DNA of 43,206 bases from Pseudomonas sp. A-1 (GTDB lineage Bacteria > Pseudomonadota > Gammaproteobacteria > Pseudomonadales > Pseudomonadaceae): NCBI RefSeq assembly GCF_004801855.1, contig NZ_SSTC01000037.1, positions 1 through 43,206 of the forward strand, given 5' to 3'. Each line of letters starts with the position of its first letter. The stretch's first letter is position 1. Below, piece by piece: positions 19,565-30,182 of this stretch. A program made the translations under genes and the position numbers. The notes under the pieces were generated by a model. It was not told the origin of the DNA and searched no databases. It worked only from the letters and a program-made list of their open reading frames with translations.

Positions 19565-21096
19565 GCATCGCCGCCCTGCGCCTGGTCCTCGGCGACCAGC
19601 TGTCCTTCGACCTGGCTGCGCTGGACGGCCTCGATCCGGCGCGCGACCGCGTACTGCTCGCCGAGGTGGCCGAGGAAGCCGGCCACGTGCCGCACCATCC
19701 GCAGAAGATCGCCTTCCTGTTCAGCGCCATGCGCCACTTCGCGGAAGGCCTGCGCGAGCGCGGCGTGGCGGTGGACTACGTGACCCTCGACGACCCGGCC
19801 AGCAGCGGCTCGCTGGCCGGCGAGCTGGCGCGCTTTGCGGCCCGGCACCGGCCCCAGAGCATCCACGTCACCGAGGCCGGCGACTGGCGGGTCGAGCAGG
19901 CGCTCAAGGCCAGCGGCCTGCCGATCGTCTGGCATGCCGACACCCGCTTTCTTTGCGCGCGCGCCGAGTTCGCCCGCTGGGCGCAGGGCAAGAAGCAGCT
20001 GCGCATGGAGTTCTTCTATCGCGAGATGCGCAAGCGGACCGGCCTGCTGCTGCACCCGGACGGCACGCCCGAGGGCGGCGCCTGGAACTTCGACGCCGAC
20101 AACCGCAAGGCGCTGCCCCGCGGCCTGCGCGGCCCCCTGCCGCTGCGCTGCGCGCCGGACGCCATCAGCCGCGAGGTGCTGGCGCTGGTGGCCGAACGCT
20201 TCGCCCACCACTACGGACGCCTCGACGGCTTCGACTATCCGGTGACCCACGCCGAGGCCGAGCAGCTCTGGGCGCATTTCCTCGATTTCGGCCTGGCCGC
20301 CTTCGGCGACTACCAGGACGCCATGGCCGAGGGCGAGCCATTTCTGTTCCATGCCAGGATCGGCGCCGCGCTCAACGTCGGCCTGCTCGACGTGCGCCGG
20401 CTGTGCGCCGACGTGGAAACGGCCTACCGGCAGGGGCGGGTGGCGCTGAACGCCGCCGAGGGCTTCATCCGCCAGCTGATCGGCTGGCGCGAGTACGTGC
20501 GCGGCATCTACTGGCTGCAGATGCCGGACTACGCGCAGCGCAACGCCTTCGCCAGCACGCGGGCGCTGCCGGAGTTCTACTGGAGCGGGCAGACGCGGAT
20601 GAACTGCCTGCGCCAGGTGATCGGCCAGACCCTCGAGCACGCCTACGCCCACCATATCCAGCGGCTGATGGTCACCGGCAACTTCGCCCTGCTCGCCGGC
20701 ATCGCGCCGCCGGCGCTGTGCGGCTGGTACCTGGCGGTGTACATGGATGCCTTCGACTGGGTGGAGCTGCCCAACGTGCTGGGCATGGTGCTGCACGCCG
20801 ACGGCGGCTACCTGGGCTCCAAGCCCTACTGCGCCAGCGGCCAGTACATCAGGCGCATGTCCGACTACTGCCAGGGCTGCGCCTACAAGGTGAGCGAAAG
20901 CACCACGGACGACGCCTGCCCGTTCAACGCGCTGTACTGGCACTTCCTGATCCGCCACCGCGACCGGCTGGAGGGCAATCCACGGATGGGCATGGTCTAC
21001 CGGAACCTGGCGCGCATGGACGAAGCCAGGCGCCAGGCACTGTGGCAGCGCGGCGAGGCGCTGCTGGCGCGGCTGGATGGCGGGGAGGCGCTGTGA
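19561..21096 (+). CDS. Iron-sulfur bacterial cryptochrome/photolyase (FeS-BCP, PhrB/CryB type)
   Basis: A 511-residue protein of the deoxyribodipyrimidine photolyase-related family. Members bind FAD, a ribolumazine-type antenna and a 4Fe-4S cluster; Agrobacterium PhrB repairs (6-4) photoproducts. The N-terminal antenna domain starts [17 protein letters not shown]. The four cluster cysteines are Cys349, Cys437, Cys440 and Cys453, each one position from the PhrB ligands I recall (350, 438, 441, 454). C-terminal blocks [15 protein letters not shown] and [18 protein letters not shown] are typical. It starts with GTG 19561 inside the stop of the leader ORF, and its own stop overlaps the DUF2256 start. 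Whether it repairs DNA or acts as a photoreceptor cannot be told. Confidence 0.93.
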   Translation: MSIAALRLVLGDQLSFDLAALDGLDPARDRVLLAEVAEEAGHVPHHPQKIAFLFSAMRHFAEGLRERGVAVDYVTLDDPASSGSLAGELARFAARHRPQSIHVTEAGDWRVEQALKASGLPIVWHADTRFLCARAEFARWAQGKKQLRMEFFYREMRKRTGLLLHPDGTPEGGAWNFDADNRKALPRGLRGPLPLRCAPDAISREVLALVAERFAHHYGRLDGFDYPVTHAEAEQLWAHFLDFGLAAFGDYQDAMAEGEPFLFHARIGAALNVGLLDVRRLCADVETAYRQGRVALNAAEGFIRQLIGWREYVRGIYWLQMPDYAQRNAFASTRALPEFYWSGQTRMNCLRQVIGQTLEHAYAHHIQRLMVTGNFALLAGIAPPALCGWYLAVYMDAFDWVELPNVLGMVLHADGGYLGSKPYCASGQYIRRMSDYCQGCAYKVSESTTDDACPFNALYWHFLIRHRDRLEGNPRMGMVYRNLARMDEARRQALWQRGEALLARLDGGEAL

Positions 21097-21236
21097 GGAA
21101 GAAGGCCGATCTGCCGGTGAAGGTCTGCGCGGTGTGCGGCCTGCCGTTCGCCTGGCGCAGGAAGTGGGCGCGCTGCTGGGACGAGGTGCGCTACTGCTCG
21201 GAGCGCTGCCGGCGCGGGCGCGGCAGGACGGGGTAG
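21093..21236 (+). CDS. DUF2256 zinc-finger-like protein
   Basis: A 47-residue protein beginning with GTG 21093, which overlaps the photolyase stop as GTGA, so the two are translationally coupled. The motif C-A-V-C (Cys12, Cys15), then [19 protein letters not shown] with Cys28, Cys35 and Cys39, matches DUF2256. This family is a very common neighbour of FeS photolyase/cryptochrome genes. A metal-binding role is inferred from the cysteines; the function is unknown. The basic, arginine-rich tail would suit nucleic-acid contact. Confidence 0.88.
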   Translation: MRKKADLPVKVCAVCGLPFAWRRKWARCWDEVRYCSERCRRGRGRTG

Positions 21237-21316
21237 CCGGCGCCAGCCTGCGCTGCCCGGGCGCCGGGCGTCTGTGCTAGTCTGCCCGGCCTTTTCACCC
21301 CTTGCGTGGAGTTCCC

Positions 21317-21934
21317 ATGTCCCAACTCGACCTTTCCACCGACGAAGCCCGGGTCAGCTACGGCATCGGCCGTCAGCTCGGCGGCCAGCTGCGCGACAAC
21401 CCGCCGCCCGGCGTCAGCCTGGACGCCATCCTCGCCGGCCTGGCCGACGCCTTCAGCGGCGCCGACAGCCGCGTGGCCAACGACGCGCTGACCGCCAGCT
21501 TCCAGGTGATCCGCGAGCGCATGCAGGCCGAGCAGGCGGCCAAGGCCGAGGCTGCCGCCGCCGCCGGTCGCGACTACCTGGCCGAGAACGCCAAGCGCGA
21601 GGGTGTCACCGTGCTGGCCTCCGGCCTGCAGTTCGAGGTGCTGGTGCAGGGCGAGGGCGCCAAGCCGGGCGCCGACGATCACGTGCGCACCCACTACCAC
21701 GGCACCCTGATCGACGGCACCGTGTTCGACAGCTCCTACGAGCGCGGCCAGCCGGCGGAATTCCCGGTCGGCGGCGTGATCCCGGGCTGGGTCGAGGCCC
21801 TGCAGCTGATGAACGCCGGCAGCAAGTGGCGCCTGCACGTGCCGAGCGAACTGGCCTACGGCGCCCAAGCGGTCGGCAGCATCCCGCCGCACAGCGTGCT
21901 GGTGTTCGACGTCGAGCTGCTGGACATCCTGTAA
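21317..21934 (+). CDS. fklB: FKBP-type peptidyl-prolyl isomerase FklB
   Basis: A 205-residue cis-trans prolyl isomerase. Residues of about 1-85 form the helical dimerisation region (SYGIGRQLGGQL ... QAEQAAKAEAAAAAGRDYLAENAKREG). Residues of about 100-205 form the FKBP domain with VRTHYHGTLIDGTVFDSSYERGQPAEF and GVIPGWVEALQLMNAGSKWRLHVPSELAYG. I see no signal peptide, which fits cytoplasmic FklB (FKBP22) rather than periplasmic FkpA. ATG 21317 is preferred over an in-frame ATG 21302 because it gives the family start MSQLDLSTDEARVSYGIG. It ends in front of repeat copy 2. Confidence 0.93.
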   Translation: MSQLDLSTDEARVSYGIGRQLGGQLRDNPPPGVSLDAILAGLADAFSGADSRVANDALTASFQVIRERMQAEQAAKAEAAAAAGRDYLAENAKREGVTVLASGLQFEVLVQGEGAKPGADDHVRTHYHGTLIDGTVFDSSYERGQPAEFPVGGVIPGWVEALQLMNAGSKWRLHVPSELAYGAQAVGSIPPHSVLVFDVELLDIL

Positions 21935-21938
21935 GGTC

Positions 21939-22066
21939 GTTCACGATCTGCTGCGCGTCGGCCATACTGCGTTGCGATCGGCTTCGGACTGCTCATTTAC
22001 AACTCGTAAACTCCGCGTCCTCAGCCGCTCGCGCCTTGCCTGGCTCTAGCTCGCGAGATCGTGAGC
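21939..22066. repeat. Dispersed palindromic intergenic repeat, copy 2
   Basis: This is the simpler copy of the repeat at 6832-7020. Its outer arms GTTCACGATCT (21939-21949) and AGATCGTGAGC (22056-22066) pair with one mismatch but differ in sequence from the arms of copy 1. GCGATCGGCT faces AGCCGCTCGC, and TTTAC pairs with GTAAA where copy 1 has TTTGC and GCAAA. It lies between the convergent fklB and ispB genes, starting five bases after the fklB stop. Confidence 0.85.
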
Positions 22067-22088
22067 TTCCCGCGCCTAGCTGGGAAAG

Positions 22089-22124
22089 CGAAAACGCCCG
22101 TCGCGGCCAGGCCGGACGGGCGTT
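22089..22124 (-). terminator. Rho-independent terminator of ispB
   Basis: A perfect 10-bp stem AACGCCCGTC (22093-22102) with GACGGGCGTT (22115-22124) is followed by TTTT on the minus strand, about 20 bp past the ispB stop. Confidence 0.85.
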
Positions 22125-22142
22125 CTGTCGTGTGCGGGAAGC

Positions 22143-23111
22143 TCAGTGGGTGCGCGCGACGGCGAACTCGGTCAGCTCCACCAGGGCGTCGCGGTACTCG
22201 CTGGCCGGCAGCACGTCGAGGCTGGCGATGGCCCGGGCGGCGTAGTCGCGGGCCTTCTGCGCGGTGTAGTCGAGGGCGCCGGCGGCTTCCACGGCGGCGC
22301 GGATGCTTTCCAGGTCTTCGATGCCGCCCTGCTGGATGGCCTTGCGCACCAGCGCGGCCTGCTCGGGGCTGCCTGCGCGCATGGTGTGGATCAGCGGCAG
22401 GGTCGGCTTGCCCTCGGCCAGATCGTCGCCGACGTTCTTGCCCAGGGTGGCGGCGTCGCCGCGGTAGTCGAGCAGGTCGTCGACCAGCTGGAAGGCGACG
22501 CCGAGGGCGTCACCGAAGGTGCGCAGCGCATCGACCTGCGCGGCGCTGGCGCCGGCCAGCAGCGCGGCGCTGTGGGTGGAGGCCTCGAACAGCATCGCGG
22601 TCTTGCCGCGGATGACCTCCATGTAGATCTCCTCGGTGGTGCTGGCGTCGCGGATCTTCGACAGCTGCAGCACCTCGCCCTCGGCGATCACCCGGGTGGC
22701 GTTGGCCAGCACCTGCATCACCGGCAGCTCGCCGAGCTCGACCAGCATCTCGAAGGAGCGCGCGTAGAGGAAGTCGCCGACCAGCACGCTGGGCGCGTTG
22801 CCCCACAGCGCGTTGGCGGTGGAGCGGCCGCGGCGCATGCCGGACTTGTCGACCACGTCGTCGTGCAGCAGGGTGGCGGTGTGCAGGAACTCGATGGTGG
22901 CGGCCAGCAGCTCGAGGCGCTCGCCGCGGGCGCCGAGGGCGTTGCCGGCCAGCAGCACCAGCAGCGGACGCAGGCGCTTGCCGCCGGCGGAGGTGATGTA
23001 GTCGCCGATCTTCTCCACCAGCGGCACGCGCGAGGCGAGCTGGCGACGGATGATGCCGTCGACGGCGGTGAAATCGTCCGCCACCACGCGGTAAAAGGCC
23101 TGGGGTTGCAT
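22143..23111 (-). CDS. ispB: Long-chain all-trans polyprenyl diphosphate synthase (ubiquinone side chain)
   Basis: A 322-residue trans-prenyltransferase that builds the ubiquinone side chain (Q9 in most pseudomonads, Q8 in E. coli). The first aspartate-rich motif DDVVD is at residues 84-88 and the second, DDLLD, at 211-215. GGKRLRP (43-49) and the GKT loop (169-171) complete the active site. The chain length made cannot be read reliably from sequence. It is divergent from rplU-rpmA. A predicted promoter with a perfect -35 lies upstream. The product supplies the quinone reduced by complex I encoded at 27172-42084. Confidence 0.94.
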   Translation of the reverse strand: MQPQAFYRVVADDFTAVDGIIRRQLASRVPLVEKIGDYITSAGGKRLRPLLVLLAGNALGARGERLELLAATIEFLHTATLLHDDVVDKSGMRRGRSTANALWGNAPSVLVGDFLYARSFEMLVELGELPVMQVLANATRVIAEGEVLQLSKIRDASTTEEIYMEVIRGKTAMLFEASTHSAALLAGASAAQVDALRTFGDALGVAFQLVDDLLDYRGDAATLGKNVGDDLAEGKPTLPLIHTMRAGSPEQAALVRKAIQQGGIEDLESIRAAVEAAGALDYTAQKARDYAARAIASLDVLPASEYRDALVELTEFAVARTH

Positions 23112-23143
23112 CGGCTGACAGGGCTCCTCTTTAATTGCGCGGC

Positions 23144-23172
23144 ATGCTAGGTGTCGGGTCCGGCACTGTCAA
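23144..23172 (-). promoter_or_regulatory. Predicted sigma70 promoter of ispB
   Basis: On the minus strand, a perfect -35 TTGACA (23167-23172), a 17-bp spacer and -10 TAGCAT (23144-23149) give a start near 23137 and a leader of about 26 nt. Confidence 0.75.
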
Positions 23173-23190
23173 GGCGAGCCGGAGGCGCAC

Positions 23191-23219
23191 TTGCCAGGCC
23201 GCGCGGCCTTGCGTACAAT
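23191..23219 (+). promoter_or_regulatory. Predicted sigma70 promoter of rplU-rpmA
   Basis: -35 TTGCCA (23191-23196), a 17-bp spacer and -10 TACAAT (23214-23219) predict a start near 23226 and an untranslated leader of about 126 nt. The -35 box is only about 20 bp from the divergent ispB -35, so the two promoters are back to back. Confidence 0.75.
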
Positions 23220-23351
23220 CGCCGGCCCGAACATCCCTGGCATTCCCTGCCTTACGCAATGCAGTGGCGACCCTTCCGGCGCGCTGCAGCCATGCTGGCC
23301 AATAACTCCTCCACCAAAGCGCCAGGTGAGCAGGTCTAACGGAGACATCCC

Positions 23352-23663
23352 ATGTACGCAGTAATTGTTACCGGCGGCAAGCAGTACAAGGTCGCTGAAG
23401 GCGAATTCCTCAAGATCGAAAAGCTCGACGTGGCGACCGGCGAAAGCGTGGCTTTCGAGCAGGTCCTGCTGGTCGGCAACGGTGACGACGTCAAGATCGG
23501 TGCTCCGGTCGTCGAAGGCGCCAAGGTGACCGCCGAAGTGATCGCCCAGGGCCGTCACGACAAGGTGCGCATCATCAAGTTCCGTCGCCGCAAGCACCAC
23601 ATGAAGCGTCAGGGCCACCGTCAGTGGTTCACCGAAATCAAGATCACCGGCATCCAGGCCTGA
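23352..23663 (+). CDS. rplU: 50S ribosomal protein L21
   Basis: A 103-residue ribosomal protein that binds 23S rRNA with L20. The N-terminus [26 protein letters not shown] and the C-terminal [28 protein letters not shown] are diagnostic. GGAGA precedes ATG 23352. It is followed after 28 bp by rpmA. Codon use is visibly more restricted than in neighbouring genes (many CGT, GGT, AAG), as expected for high expression. Confidence 0.98.
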   Translation: MYAVIVTGGKQYKVAEGEFLKIEKLDVATGESVAFEQVLLVGNGDDVKIGAPVVEGAKVTAEVIAQGRHDKVRIIKFRRRKHHMKRQGHRQWFTEIKITGIQA

Positions 23664-23691
23664 TCCCCCTCTTTTTCCGGAGTATTGACTC

Positions 23692-23949
23692 ATGGCACAC
23701 AAAAAAGCTGGCGGTTCTACCCGTAACGGCCGCGATTCCGAAAGTAAACGCCTTGGCGTGAAGATGTACGGCAGCCAGGCCGTCGTTGCCGGCAACATCC
23801 TCGTGCGTCAGCGCGGCACCAAGTTCCACGCCGGCGTCGGCGTCGGCATGGGCAAGGACCACACCCTGTTCGCCAAGGTGAACGGCGTGGTGAAGTTCGA
23901 GACCAAGGGTGCCTTCGGTCGCAAATACGTGAGCATCGTGACCAACTGA
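23692..23949 (+). CDS. rpmA: 50S ribosomal protein L27
   Basis: An 85-residue ribosomal protein whose N-terminal tail reaches the peptidyl-transferase centre. [24 protein letters not shown] and [14 protein letters not shown] are diagnostic. It lacks the cleaved N-terminal extension found in Firmicutes L27. CGGAG lies about ten bases before ATG 23692. It is the second gene of the rplU-rpmA transcript, which ends at a strong terminator 15 bp downstream. Confidence 0.98.
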   Translation: MAHKKAGGSTRNGRDSESKRLGVKMYGSQAVVAGNILVRQRGTKFHAGVGVGMGKDHTLFAKVNGVVKFETKGAFGRKYVSIVTN

Positions 23950-25266
<1,317 letters not shown>

Positions 25267-25275
25267 GAGCCTGTC

Positions 25276-25348
25276 GCGATCCCCGGCCCGGCGCAGCCGC
25301 CCGGGCGCCGGGATCGCATGACCGACGCGGGGCCGCCTGCGGCTCCGC
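25276..25348 (+). other. Two stable hairpins in the cgtA-proB gap
   Basis: The first pairs GCGATCCCCGGC (25276-25287) with GCCGGGATCGC (25307-25317) with one bulged base. The second pairs GCGGGGCCGC (25327-25336) with GCGGCTCCGC (25339-25348) around a 2-base turn, with one mismatch. Neither has a T run. They could be an attenuator, RNA processing or protection sites, or chance GC-rich pairing. Confidence 0.4.
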
Positions 25349-25375
25349 TCAAGCTGAATTGCAAGGTTGCAGAAC

Positions 25376-26494
25376 ATGCGTGAGAAGGTGAGCAAGGCCC
25401 GCCGCTGGGTGGTGAAGATCGGCAGTGCGCTGCTGACCGCCGACGGCCGCGGCCTCGACCGCGGCGCCATGGCGGTGTGGGTCGAGCAGATGGTGGCGCT
25501 GCGCCGCGCCGGCGTGGAGCTGGTGCTGGTGTCCTCCGGGGCGGTGGCGGCGGGGATGAGCCGGCTGGGCTGGAATGCCCGGCCGAGCACCATCCACGAG
25601 CTGCAGGCCGCCGCCGCGGTGGGCCAGATGGGCTTGGTGCAGGCCTGGGAATCCAGCTTCGCCGAGCACGGCCTGCAGACCGCCCAGGTGCTGCTGACCC
25701 ACGACGACCTCTCCGACCGCAAGCGCTACCTCAACGCGCGCAGCACCCTGCGCACCCTGGTCGACCTCGGCGTGATCCCGGTGATCAACGAGAACGACAC
25801 CGTGGTCACCGACGAGATCCGCTTCGGCGACAACGACACCCTGGCCGCGCTGGTCGCCAACCTGGTCGAGGCCGACCTGCTGGTGATCCTCACCGACCGT
25901 GACGGCATGTTCGACGCCGATCCGCGCCACAACCCCGACGCCCAGCTGATTTTCGAGGCGCGCGCCGACGACCCCAGTCTTGACGCGGTGGCCGGCGGCA
26001 CCGGCGGCGCCCTCGGCCGCGGCGGCATGCAGACCAAGCTGCGCGCCGCGCGCCTGGCGGCGCGCTCCGGGGCCAACAGCATCATCATCGGCGGGCGCAT
26101 CGAGCGGGTGCTCGACCGCCTCAAGGGCGGTGAGCGCCTCGGCACCCTGCTGACCCCCGAGCGCGGCCGCCACGCCGCGCGCAAGCAGTGGCTGGCCGGC
26201 CACCTGCAGATGCGCGGGACCCTGACCCTCGACGCCGGCGCGGTGCGCGCGCTGGTCGAGCAGCGCAAGAGCCTGCTGCCGGTGGGCGTCACCGCGGTGG
26301 AGGGCAACTTCCGCCGCGGCGAGATGGTCGCCTGCCTCGGCCCGGACGGCCGCGAGGTGGCCCGCGGGCTGGTCAACTACAGCGCCAGCGATGCCCAGCG
26401 CATCGCCGGCCTGGGCACCGAAGCCATCGAGCAGACGCTCGGCTACATCGACGAGCCCGAGCTGGTGCACCGCGACAACCTGGTACTGGTGTGA
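25376..26494 (+). CDS. proB: Glutamate 5-kinase ProB
   Basis: A 372-residue enzyme for the first step of proline synthesis, phosphorylating glutamate to glutamyl 5-phosphate. The amino-acid kinase domain shows [30 protein letters not shown] and [21 protein letters not shown]. The last ~90 residues form a PUA domain ([21 protein letters not shown]). ATG 25376 gives the family N-terminus and the same length I recall for P. aeruginosa; an in-frame ATG at 25367 adds three residues. It is 109 bp from cgtA and 5 bp from creA. proA is not in the window. Confidence 0.96.
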   Translation: MREKVSKARRWVVKIGSALLTADGRGLDRGAMAVWVEQMVALRRAGVELVLVSSGAVAAGMSRLGWNARPSTIHELQAAAAVGQMGLVQAWESSFAEHGLQTAQVLLTHDDLSDRKRYLNARSTLRTLVDLGVIPVINENDTVVTDEIRFGDNDTLAALVANLVEADLLVILTDRDGMFDADPRHNPDAQLIFEARADDPSLDAVAGGTGGALGRGGMQTKLRAARLAARSGANSIIIGGRIERVLDRLKGGERLGTLLTPERGRHAARKQWLAGHLQMRGTLTLDAGAVRALVEQRKSLLPVGVTAVEGNFRRGEMVACLGPDGREVARGLVNYSASDAQRIAGLGTEAIEQTLGYIDEPELVHRDNLVLV

Positions 26495-26499
26495 GGACG

Positions 26500-26979
26500 A
26501 TGATGACCGCTAGCAAGCTGCTCAGGCCGCTGGCCGCCGCGCTGGCACTGCTCGCCGCTGGCGCGCAGGCCGAGACCATCGGTGAAGTGTCGACGGTGTT
26601 CAAGCTGCTCGGCCCCAACCACAAGATCGTCGTCGAGGCGTTCGACGATCCCAAGGTGGAGGGGGTGACCTGCTACCTGTCGCGGGCCAAGACCGGCGGC
26701 ATCAAGGGCGGCCTGGGCCTGGCCGAGGACCGCGCCGAGGCGTCGATCGCCTGCCGCCAGGTCGGACCGATCCGCTTCCGCGACACGCTGGAGGAGGGCG
26801 AGGAGGTGTTCCAGGAACGCACCTCGCTGGTGTTCAAGACCATGCAGGTGGTGCGCTTCTTCGACGAGAAGCGCAACACGCTGGTGTACATGGTCTACAG
26901 CGACCGGGTGATCGAGGGCAGCCCGCAGAACTCGGTGACCGCCATTCCGATCCTGCCGTGGGCGAAGGCGGCGAACTGA
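26500..26979 (+). CDS. creA: CreA-family periplasmic protein
   Basis: A 159-residue exported protein. A signal peptide with hydrophobic core [15 protein letters not shown] ends at AQA-ETIGEV. The mature part has the CreA blocks [49 protein letters not shown] (in pieces) and [26 protein letters not shown]. Its function is not known. Two ATG codons (26500 and 26503) could serve as start; GAGG lies just upstream, and the gene follows the proB stop by 5 bp, so the two are probably cotranscribed. Confidence 0.9.
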   Translation: MMTASKLLRPLAAALALLAAGAQAETIGEVSTVFKLLGPNHKIVVEAFDDPKVEGVTCYLSRAKTGGIKGGLGLAEDRAEASIACRQVGPIRFRDTLEEGEEVFQERTSLVFKTMQVVRFFDEKRNTLVYMVYSDRVIEGSPQNSVTAIPILPWAKAAN

Positions 26980-26988
26980 TTGCGCTGG

Positions 26989-27105
26989 CGTAGGGTGGGT
27001 TAGGCCGAAGGCCGTAACCCACCGAGCCGGTCGCGAGGCCGGCCATGGCGATGCCTGGCGGCATCGATGGTGGGTTACGCCGCTGCGCGGCTAACCCACC
27101 CTACG
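26989..27105. repeat. REP-like paired palindrome (GGTGGGTTA family)
   Basis: Perfect 15-bp outer arms CGTAGGGTGGGTTAG (26989-27003) and CTAACCCACCCTACG (27091-27105) enclose a second inverted pair, GTAACCCACC (27014-27023) and GGTGGGTTAC (27069-27078). The unit can therefore fold as two adjacent hairpins of about 30 bp or one long one, like a BIME. Similar GGGTGGGTTA repeats are, from memory, common between genes in Pseudomonas and related genera. It sits between convergent creA and nuoN. Confidence 0.85.
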
Positions 27106-27116
27106 CAGGCCGCAGA

Positions 27117-27158
27117 AACAAAAAAGCCGGTCGGGTTGCCCCGACCGGCTTTTTCGCG
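27117..27158. terminator. Bidirectional terminator between creA and nuoN
   Basis: A perfect 15-bp stem AAAAAGCCGGTCGGG (27121-27135) with CCCGACCGGCTTTTT (27140-27154), loop TTGC. T runs stand on both strands, so it can end both the proB-creA transcript and the long nuo transcript. Confidence 0.92.
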
Positions 27159-27171
27159 TGCGCGTTTCCCG

Positions 27172-28629
27172 TCAGAAGCCGACGTTCTGCACCAGCGCCA
27201 GCAGCGGCTGCGGGTAGACGCCGAGCAGCAGGGTCAGGCCGGCCACCGCCAGCAGCATGACGCCGCCGGTCTGCTGGGCCCAGTGCTGCGGCGCGTCGCG
27301 GCGCTGCAGGCTGGGCTCGACCAGGAACAGGCTGACCATCACCCGCAGGTAGTAGTACACGGCGATGGCGCTGCCGAGGACCAGCGCGCCGAGCAGCCAC
27401 CACAGCTGGTTCTCGACGCCGGCGGCGACCACGTAGAACTTGCCGATGAAGCCGGCGGTCAGCGGGATGCCGGCCAGCGACAGCATCATCACCGCCAGCA
27501 CCGCGGTCAGGTACGGGCGGCGCCAGAACAGGCCGCGGTACTCGAACAGCGCGTCGGTGTCGCGGCCCTGGTAGGGGGTGGACATCAGGGTGATCACCCC
27601 GAAGGCGCCCAGGCTGGTCAGCACGTAGGTGAGCAGGTAGACGCCGATGGCCTCGCTGGCGATGCCCTTGCTGGCGATCAGGGCGATCAGCAGGTAGCCG
27701 AAGTGGGCGATCGACGAGTAGCCGAGCAGGCGCTTGAGGTTGCTCTGCAGCAGCGCCAGCAGGTTGCCGACCAGGATCGAGGCGATCGCCAGCAGGCTCA
27801 GCAGCTGGCCCAGCCAGCCGTCGGCGAAGGCCGGCGACACCTGGTACAGGCGCAGCAGCACGGCGAACACGGCGACCTTGCTGGCGGTGGCGAGGAATGC
27901 CGACACCGGCGCCGGGGCGCCCTCGTAGACGTCCGGAGTCCACAGGTGGAAGGGTGCCAGCGACAGCTTGAACGCCAGGCCGATCAGCATCATGCCCACG
28001 CCGATCTGCACCAGCTGGCCGAGGCCGTCGGCGGCCAGCGAGGCGCCGATGCCGGCGAAGCTCAGGCTGCCGGACTCGGCGTACAGCAGGGCCATGCCGA
28101 ACAGCAGGAAGGCCGAGCCCGCGGCCGACAGCACCATGTACTTGATGCCGGCTTCCAGCGAGCGGCGGTTGAAGAAGGCGTAGGCGATCAGGCCGTAGGT
28201 CGGCACCGACAGCAGCTCCAGGCCGATGAACAGGCCGGCCAGGTGCTGAGAGCTGACCAGCACGATGCCGCCGGCGCAGGCCAGCAGCATCAGCAGGTAC
28301 AGCTCCTCGCGGTTGCCCGGGTAGCCCTTGCCCGACGCGCCGCCGAGGTAGGCGTGGGTCAGGGTCAGGCAGGCCAGGGTGGCGGCGATGATCAGCGCGC
28401 TGTAGTAGAGGGCGAAGCTGTCGATGCGCAGCAGCGGAGTGACTTCCAGCGGCGTCACGCCGAGGGCGGGGAGGATCGCCAGCAGGGCCAGGTTGAGGCC
28501 GGCCACCGAGAGCAGGAAGGTCTGCCCGTGGTGGCGCTTCCAGGCGATCGCCAGCATGACGATGACGGCGGTGGCGCCGGTGACCAGCAGCGGCAGCAGG
28601 GCGGTCAGGTGTTGAGTGGTGAATTCCAT
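27172..28629 (-). CDS. nuoN: NADH:quinone oxidoreductase subunit N
   Basis: A 485-residue antiporter-like membrane subunit of complex I with about 14 helices. The conserved helix-5 glutamate is Glu138 in [17 protein letters not shown], and the central lysine lies in [18 protein letters not shown]. The C-terminus [12 protein letters not shown] resembles that of NuoM. ATG 28629 ([13 protein letters not shown]) follows the nuoM stop by 8 bp. It is the last gene of the operon and is followed by a strong terminator. Confidence 0.96.
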   Translation of the reverse strand: MEFTTQHLTALLPLLVTGATAVIVMLAIAWKRHHGQTFLLSVAGLNLALLAILPALGVTPLEVTPLLRIDSFALYYSALIIAATLACLTLTHAYLGGASGKGYPGNREELYLLMLLACAGGIVLVSSQHLAGLFIGLELLSVPTYGLIAYAFFNRRSLEAGIKYMVLSAAGSAFLLFGMALLYAESGSLSFAGIGASLAADGLGQLVQIGVGMMLIGLAFKLSLAPFHLWTPDVYEGAPAPVSAFLATASKVAVFAVLLRLYQVSPAFADGWLGQLLSLLAIASILVGNLLALLQSNLKRLLGYSSIAHFGYLLIALIASKGIASEAIGVYLLTYVLTSLGAFGVITLMSTPYQGRDTDALFEYRGLFWRRPYLTAVLAVMMLSLAGIPLTAGFIGKFYVVAAGVENQLWWLLGALVLGSAIAVYYYLRVMVSLFLVEPSLQRRDAPQHWAQQTGGVMLLAVAGLTLLLGVYPQPLLALVQNVGF

Positions 28630-28637
28630 GACGTGAC

Positions 28638-30167
28638 TTACCGGGCCGATTCGAGTTGGGAAGAGGCGGCGCCCAGCCAGTGCTGCACGCCCTGCATGCT
28701 GGCGGCCGAGGTATCGAGCACCGGCTGCGGGTAGACGCCGAGCAGGATCAGCAGCACCGCCAGGCCCAGCACCATGACCAGTTCGCGCAGGTTCAGGCCG
28801 GGCAGGGCGCTCTCGGCCTTGGCCGGGCCGAAGTAGGCGCGGTGGATCATGCACAGCGAGTAGACCGAGCCGAACACCAGGCCGGTGGCGGCCAGCACGG
28901 CGATCCACGGCTGGACCTGGAAGGTGCCGAGCAGGATCAGTATCTCGCCGACGAAGTTGCCGGTGCCGGGCAGGCCCAGCGCCGCGGCGGCGAAGAACAG
29001 GCTGATCGCCGGCAGCCAGGGCATGCGCCCCCACAGGCCGCCCATGGCGCGGAAGTCGCGGGTGTGCAGGCGCTCGTAGAGTTGGCCGCAGAGGATGAAC
29101 AGCGCCGCGGCGGACAGGCCGTGGGCGATCATCTGCACCACCGCGCCCTGCAGCGCCAGCTGGCTGCCGGAGTAGATGGCGATCAGCACGAAGCCCATGT
29201 GCGACACGCTGGAGTAGGCCACCAGGCGCTTGATGTCGCTCTGGCCGAAGGCCAGCAGCGCACCGTAGCCGATGGCGAACACGCCGAGGCCCATGGCGAT
29301 CGGCGCGAACTCCGCCGAGGCGTTGGGGAACAGCGGCAGGCAGAAGCGGATCAGGCCGTAGGCGGCGGTCTTCAGCAGGATGCCGGCCAGATCCACGGAG
29401 CCTGCGGTCGGCGCCTGGGCGTGGGCGTCCGGCAGCCAGGAGTGCACCGGCACCACCGGGAACTTCACCGCGAAGGCGGCGAAGAAGCCGAGCATCAGCA
29501 GGTACTCGGTGCCCGGGGCCAGCTCGGTCTGCAGCAGTTCGCCGTAGCTGAAGGTCAGCACGCCGCTCTGGCTGTAGTGGACGAAGGCCAGGGCGAGGAT
29601 CGCCACCAGCATGATCAGGCCGCTGGCCTGGGTGTAGATGAAGAACTTGGTGGCGGCGGTGATGCGGCTCTTGCCGCTGCTGCCGCTATGACCCCAGAGC
29701 GCGATGAGGAAGTACATCGGCACCAGCATCATTTCCCAGAAGAAGAAGAACAGGAACAGGTCGATGGCGAGGAACACGCCGACCACCGCGCCGAGGATCC
29801 ACAGCAGGTTGAGGTGGAAGAAGCCGACGCGCTTGGTGATCTCCTTCCACGAGCAGAGTACCGAGAGCACGCCGAGCAGGCCGGTGAGGACGATCATCAG
29901 CACCGACAGGCCGTCCAGCGCCAGGTGGATGGAGATGCCGAAGCGCTCGATCCACGGGATCTGGAACTCGCTGGCCCAGGCCAGCTCGCCGCCGGGCGCC
30001 GGGGCCAGGCTGAAGTCGGCGCTGCCCCACAGCCACAGGCCGAGGACCAGCAGCAGGGTCATGCTCAGCAGCGCGATCCAGCGCGGCAGGACGGCGCCGA
30101 AGCGCTCGGCCTGCCAGCACAGCAGGCCGCCGATGAAGGGAATCAGGATTAGCCAGGGCAGAATCAT
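28638..30167 (-). CDS. nuoM: NADH:quinone oxidoreductase subunit M
   Basis: A 509-residue antiporter-like membrane subunit of complex I with about 14 helices. The helix-5 glutamate is Glu145 in [20 protein letters not shown]. The helix-7/8 core ([29 protein letters not shown]) holds the conserved lysine and the discontinuous helix. It begins 15 bp after nuoL and is followed at 8 bp by nuoN. Length agrees with E. coli NuoM (509). Confidence 0.97.
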   Translation of the reverse strand: MILPWLILIPFIGGLLCWQAERFGAVLPRWIALLSMTLLLVLGLWLWGSADFSLAPAPGGELAWASEFQIPWIERFGISIHLALDGLSVLMIVLTGLLGVLSVLCSWKEITKRVGFFHLNLLWILGAVVGVFLAIDLFLFFFFWEMMLVPMYFLIALWGHSGSSGKSRITAATKFFIYTQASGLIMLVAILALAFVHYSQSGVLTFSYGELLQTELAPGTEYLLMLGFFAAFAVKFPVVPVHSWLPDAHAQAPTAGSVDLAGILLKTAAYGLIRFCLPLFPNASAEFAPIAMGLGVFAIGYGALLAFGQSDIKRLVAYSSVSHMGFVLIAIYSGSQLALQGAVVQMIAHGLSAAALFILCGQLYERLHTRDFRAMGGLWGRMPWLPAISLFFAAAALGLPGTGNFVGEILILLGTFQVQPWIAVLAATGLVFGSVYSLCMIHRAYFGPAKAESALPGLNLRELVMVLGLAVLLILLGVYPQPVLDTSAASMQGVQHWLGAASSQLESAR

Positions 30168-30182
30168 GACGGGCCGTTTTCC

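Noticed and set aside
23292-23339. 15-codon frame (MLANNSSTKAPGEQV) just upstream of rplU
   Set aside because: It has no ribosome site before its ATG and no recognisable content, so it is probably a chance frame in the rplU leader.
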